From the NCBI GenBank assembly GCA_030609125.1, contig JAUWCW010000017.1, positions 1-16,003 on the forward strand: a DNA stretch of 16,003 nucleotides, read 5' to 3'. The position numbers and the translations under genes were made by a program. Source of the DNA: Candidatus Rokuibacteriota bacterium (GTDB lineage: Bacteria > JAUVQV01). Shown here piece after piece: positions 13,824 to 16,003 of this stretch. The notes under the pieces are model-generated. The model did not search any database. It had not been told where the DNA came from and worked only from the letters and a program-made list of their open reading frames with translations. Each line of letters opens with the position of its first letter. Position 1 is the first letter of the stretch.

Positions 13824-14822
13824 GTGGGTGCCCTGAGGGAACTGCTTGAAGTTGATGATCTCGAGGTGGAATTTATTCTCGAGGGACATCCCCGCCCGGT
13901 CGTTTCAGAGGTGAGCTTCGCCCTGCGCAAGGCACGGACACTGTGCCTGGTCGGTGAATCGGGCTGCGGCAAGAGCGTGACGGCCCTCTCAATCCTCGGG
14001 CTTCTGCCGGACCCTCCCGGGAGGATAACCGGCGGTCACGTCTGGTTCGACGGCCGGGACCTCACGGCCCTCACCCAGAATGAGCTTTCGCGGATCCGGG
14101 GCCGCCGGATATCCATGGTCTTTCAGGAGCCGATGACGTCCCTCAATCCGGTCTTCACCGTCGGAGACCAGGTGGCGGAGGTCTACCGGACGCACCTGGG
14201 GCTGGGCAGGCAGGAGAGCCTGGAGAAAGCGGTGGAGATGCTTCGCCGCGTCGGCATCCCCGATCCCGCACAGCGGGCCGGCAACTACCCGCACCAGATG
14301 AGCGGCGGGATGCGACAGCGTGTCCTCATCGCCATCGCCCTCGCCTGCCACCCCGAGGTGCTTCTTGCGGACGAGCCGACGACGGCGCTGGACGTCACGA
14401 TTCAGGCGCAGATTCTCGCCCTGATGAAGGAGCTCCGCGATGAGATGGGAACGGCGGTCCTTCTCATAACCCACGATTTCGGGGTCGTCGCCGAAGCGGC
14501 TGACGAAGTGGCGGTCATGTACGCCGGCCGGATCGTCGAGCAGGCCGACTGCGACACGCTCTTTCACAGTCCCTGGCACCCCTACACGACGGGGCTGCTC
14601 CGCTCCAGGCCCCGCCCGGGCGATGGAGCGGGCGGCAAGGGGAGACGCCTGGAAGCGATTCCGGGGACAGTCCCGTCCCCGGCGAATCTGCCCCGAGGCT
14701 GTTCCTTCGAGCCCCGCTGCAGCCGCAGGGAAGACATTTGCCGGGAGAGCGCCCCGCCCCTTGAGCAGAAGAACGGCGGGCAGCTCGCCCGCTGCTGGAT
14801 ACCCCCCGCGAAGGAGGCGTGA
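13824..14822 (+). CDS. oppD: Peptide ABC transporter ATP-binding protein, OppD/DppD type
   Basis: The 332-aa ABC ATPase powers import of oligopeptides or dipeptides together with OppF. It has Walker A G44-E-S-G-C-G-K50-S, signature S160-G-G-M-R-Q-R, Walker B V179-L-L-A-D-E184-P and switch H217. The C-terminal oligo_HPY part has G-C-S-F-E-P-R-C with two more cysteines after it, a conserved cysteine set in Opp/Dpp ATPases. The start is odd: GTG 13824 directly abuts GAGGAG with no spacer, while a CTG at 13833 lies 8 nt after AGGAGG and would give a start M-R-E-L-L-E-V closer to the family. GTG is given here as the standard choice. Binding protein and permease genes are absent from the window. 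Confidence 0.95.
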   Translation: MGALRELLEVDDLEVEFILEGHPRPVVSEVSFALRKARTLCLVGESGCGKSVTALSILGLLPDPPGRITGGHVWFDGRDLTALTQNELSRIRGRRISMVFQEPMTSLNPVFTVGDQVAEVYRTHLGLGRQESLEKAVEMLRRVGIPDPAQRAGNYPHQMSGGMRQRVLIAIALACHPEVLLADEPTTALDVTIQAQILALMKELRDEMGTAVLLITHDFGVVAEAADEVAVMYAGRIVEQADCDTLFHSPWHPYTTGLLRSRPRPGDGAGGKGRRLEAIPGTVPSPANLPRGCSFEPRCSRREDICRESAPPLEQKNGGQLARCWIPPAKEA

Positions 14823-14826
14823 AGCG

Positions 14827-15807
14827 GTGAGAGAGCCTCTTCTGCAGGTACAGGGACTGAAAAAGTACTTCCCGGTCAAGGGGGGGCTTCTGCAGCGGAG
14901 ACGCGACCGGGTCCACGCCGTGGAGGGGGTGGACTTCGAGATCCGGTCAGGTCAGACGCTGAGCCTCGTGGGCGAGACGGGCTGCGGCAAGTCGACGACG
15001 GGGAAGCTCGTTGTCCGCCTGCTGGAGCCCACGGAAGGGACAATCCGCTTCCGGGGAATCGACCTGCTGACCCTCTCGCCGAGAGAGATGAGAAACCTGC
15101 GCCGGGAGATGCAAATCATATTCCAGGACCCGTTCTCCTCTCTCAACCCCAGGCTCACCATCCGGCAGACCGTGGGGGAGCCCCTCGTTCTGCACGAGAA
15201 GGGTTCGCGCCGGGAGAGGGACGACAAGGTCGTTCACCTGCTCCGGAAGGTGGGCCTGAAGCCGGAAGACCGCTTTCGCTATCCCCACGAGTTCAGCGGC
15301 GGACAACGCCAGCGCGTGGGCATCGCCCGGGCCCTCGCTCTCAACCCAAGGCTCATCGTCGCCGACGAGCCCGTCTCCTCCCTGGACGTCTCCATTCAGG
15401 CCCAGGTCACCAACCTTCTCCTCGACCTGCAGGAAGAGCTCGGGCTGTCGTACCTTTTCATCTCCCACGACCTGGGGCTGGTGGAGCACATCAGCGACGA
15501 GGTGGCCGTCATGTACCTGGGACGCATCATCGAGCGCGGCCCTGCCCGGTCTCTTTTCGCCAACCCCAGGCACCCCTACACCGAGGCCCTGCTCGATTCG
15601 ATCCCCGTCCGCGACCCCCGGCAGCGAAAGGGAGGGCACCGTCCGCTCTCCGGCGATGTTCCGAGCCCGATCCATCCTCCCGGCGGGTGCCCCTTCCACC
15701 CCCGCTGCCCCTTGCGTGAGGAGATCTGCACGCAGACCTTCCCGGGCCTTTTCGAATTCTCTCCCGGCCACATCGTGCATTGTCACGTGAGGGGAAAACG
15801 GGGGTGA
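14827..15807 (+). CDS. oppF: Peptide ABC transporter ATP-binding protein, OppF/DppF type
   Basis: The 326-aa partner ATPase of OppD has Walker A G49-E-T-G-C-G-K55-S-T, signature F156-S-G-G-Q-R-Q-R, Walker B with D180-E181-P and switch H214. The N-terminal [10 protein letters not shown] segment is characteristic of OppF/DppF. The C-terminal [15 protein letters not shown] is the oligo_HPY cysteine motif. GTG 14827 lies 4 nt after the oppD stop with AAGGAGG 9 nt upstream. The open frame extends back to 14623, but those codons overlap oppD and are not family-like. OppD and OppF form the heterodimeric motor on the inner face of the membrane. Confidence 0.96.
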   Translation: MREPLLQVQGLKKYFPVKGGLLQRRRDRVHAVEGVDFEIRSGQTLSLVGETGCGKSTTGKLVVRLLEPTEGTIRFRGIDLLTLSPREMRNLRREMQIIFQDPFSSLNPRLTIRQTVGEPLVLHEKGSRRERDDKVVHLLRKVGLKPEDRFRYPHEFSGGQRQRVGIARALALNPRLIVADEPVSSLDVSIQAQVTNLLLDLQEELGLSYLFISHDLGLVEHISDEVAVMYLGRIIERGPARSLFANPRHPYTEALLDSIPVRDPRQRKGGHRPLSGDVPSPIHPPGGCPFHPRCPLREEICTQTFPGLFEFSPGHIVHCHVRGKRG

Positions 15808-15810
15808 CCC

Positions 15811-16003
15811 ATGACCGCAGAGAGCCTCATCGTCAAGGGAGCCCGTGAGCACAACCTGAAGAACATCTCTCTCGAGCTTCCGCGCAACAAGCTGGTCGTC
15901 ATAACCGGCGTTTCCGGGTCGGGCAAGTCCTCACTCGCCTTCGACACGATCTACGCGGAGGGCCAGCGCCGCTACGTCGAGTCCCTCTCCGCCTACGCGC
16001 GCC
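15811..16003 (+). CDS. uvrA: Excinuclease ABC subunit A, N-terminal part (cut by window end)
   Basis: The 64 visible codons match the UvrA N-terminus: [13 protein letters not shown], then Walker [15 protein letters not shown] (residues 34-47) and [17 protein letters not shown]. UvrA finds helix-distorting lesions for nucleotide excision repair in the UvrABC system. ATG 15811 lies 3 nt after the oppF stop, with GGGGG at a 6-nt spacer, so it is probably co-transcribed with the peptide transporter ATPases. That is an unusual pairing of import and DNA repair. Confidence 0.97.
   Translation, partial: MTAESLIVKGAREHNLKNISLELPRNKLVVITGVSGSGKSSLAFDTIYAEGQRRYVESLSAYAR

Overview
This is a GC-rich, gene-dense bacterial segment with short intergenic gaps. 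The gene mix is a V/A-type ATPase, a BadF/HgdC-type acyl-CoA dehydratase activase, minor type IV pseudopilins, an IscU-like scaffold with a small 2[4Fe-4S] ferredoxin, and Opp-type peptide-import ATPases. This fits an anaerobic, amino-acid or peptide-fermenting bacterium. Synergistota is my best guess, but that rests on gene content and style only; no 16S or other decisive marker is present.

Layout. (1) 1-1845, minus strand: a MarR-family regulator is followed 2 nt later by a large activase whose C-terminal part lies outside the window. The marR promoter overlaps an imperfect palindrome that is probably its own operator. (2) 1882-8670, minus strand: an eight-gene unit runs in transcription order atpG-E-C-F-A-B-D-radC. 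It encodes all the soluble V1 and stalk subunits of a V-type ATP synthase, and its last gene is the JAMM-domain protein RadC. The membrane subunits I and K are not in this cluster. (3) 8667-11425, minus strand: four overlapping genes resemble fimT/gspH, pilV, pilW and pilX, the minor pseudopilins that prime type IV pili or competence pili. A 267-bp gap upstream holds a perfect 12-bp palindrome and a run of ten G. (4) 11693-12425, minus strand: a 59-residue ferredoxin with a near-consensus promoter precedes an IscU/NifU-N scaffold. (5) 12480-13328, minus strand: mutM, divergent from fmdB. (6) 13477-13770, plus strand: a small FmdB zinc-ribbon gene with a strong intrinsic terminator. (7) 13782-16003, plus strand: a perfect extended -10 promoter, then oppD, oppF and the first 64 codons of uvrA.

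The genes look translationally coupled throughout. Within the ATPase and pilin units most junctions overlap by 1, 4 or 8 nt, and several internal genes have little or no Shine-Dalgarno sequence. No tRNA, rRNA, CRISPR array, insertion sequence or phage gene was recognised. The points most worth a second look are the V1-only ATPase operon with radC attached, the self-regulated MarR-activase pair, the regulatory-looking sequence before the pilin operon, and the odd start of oppD.
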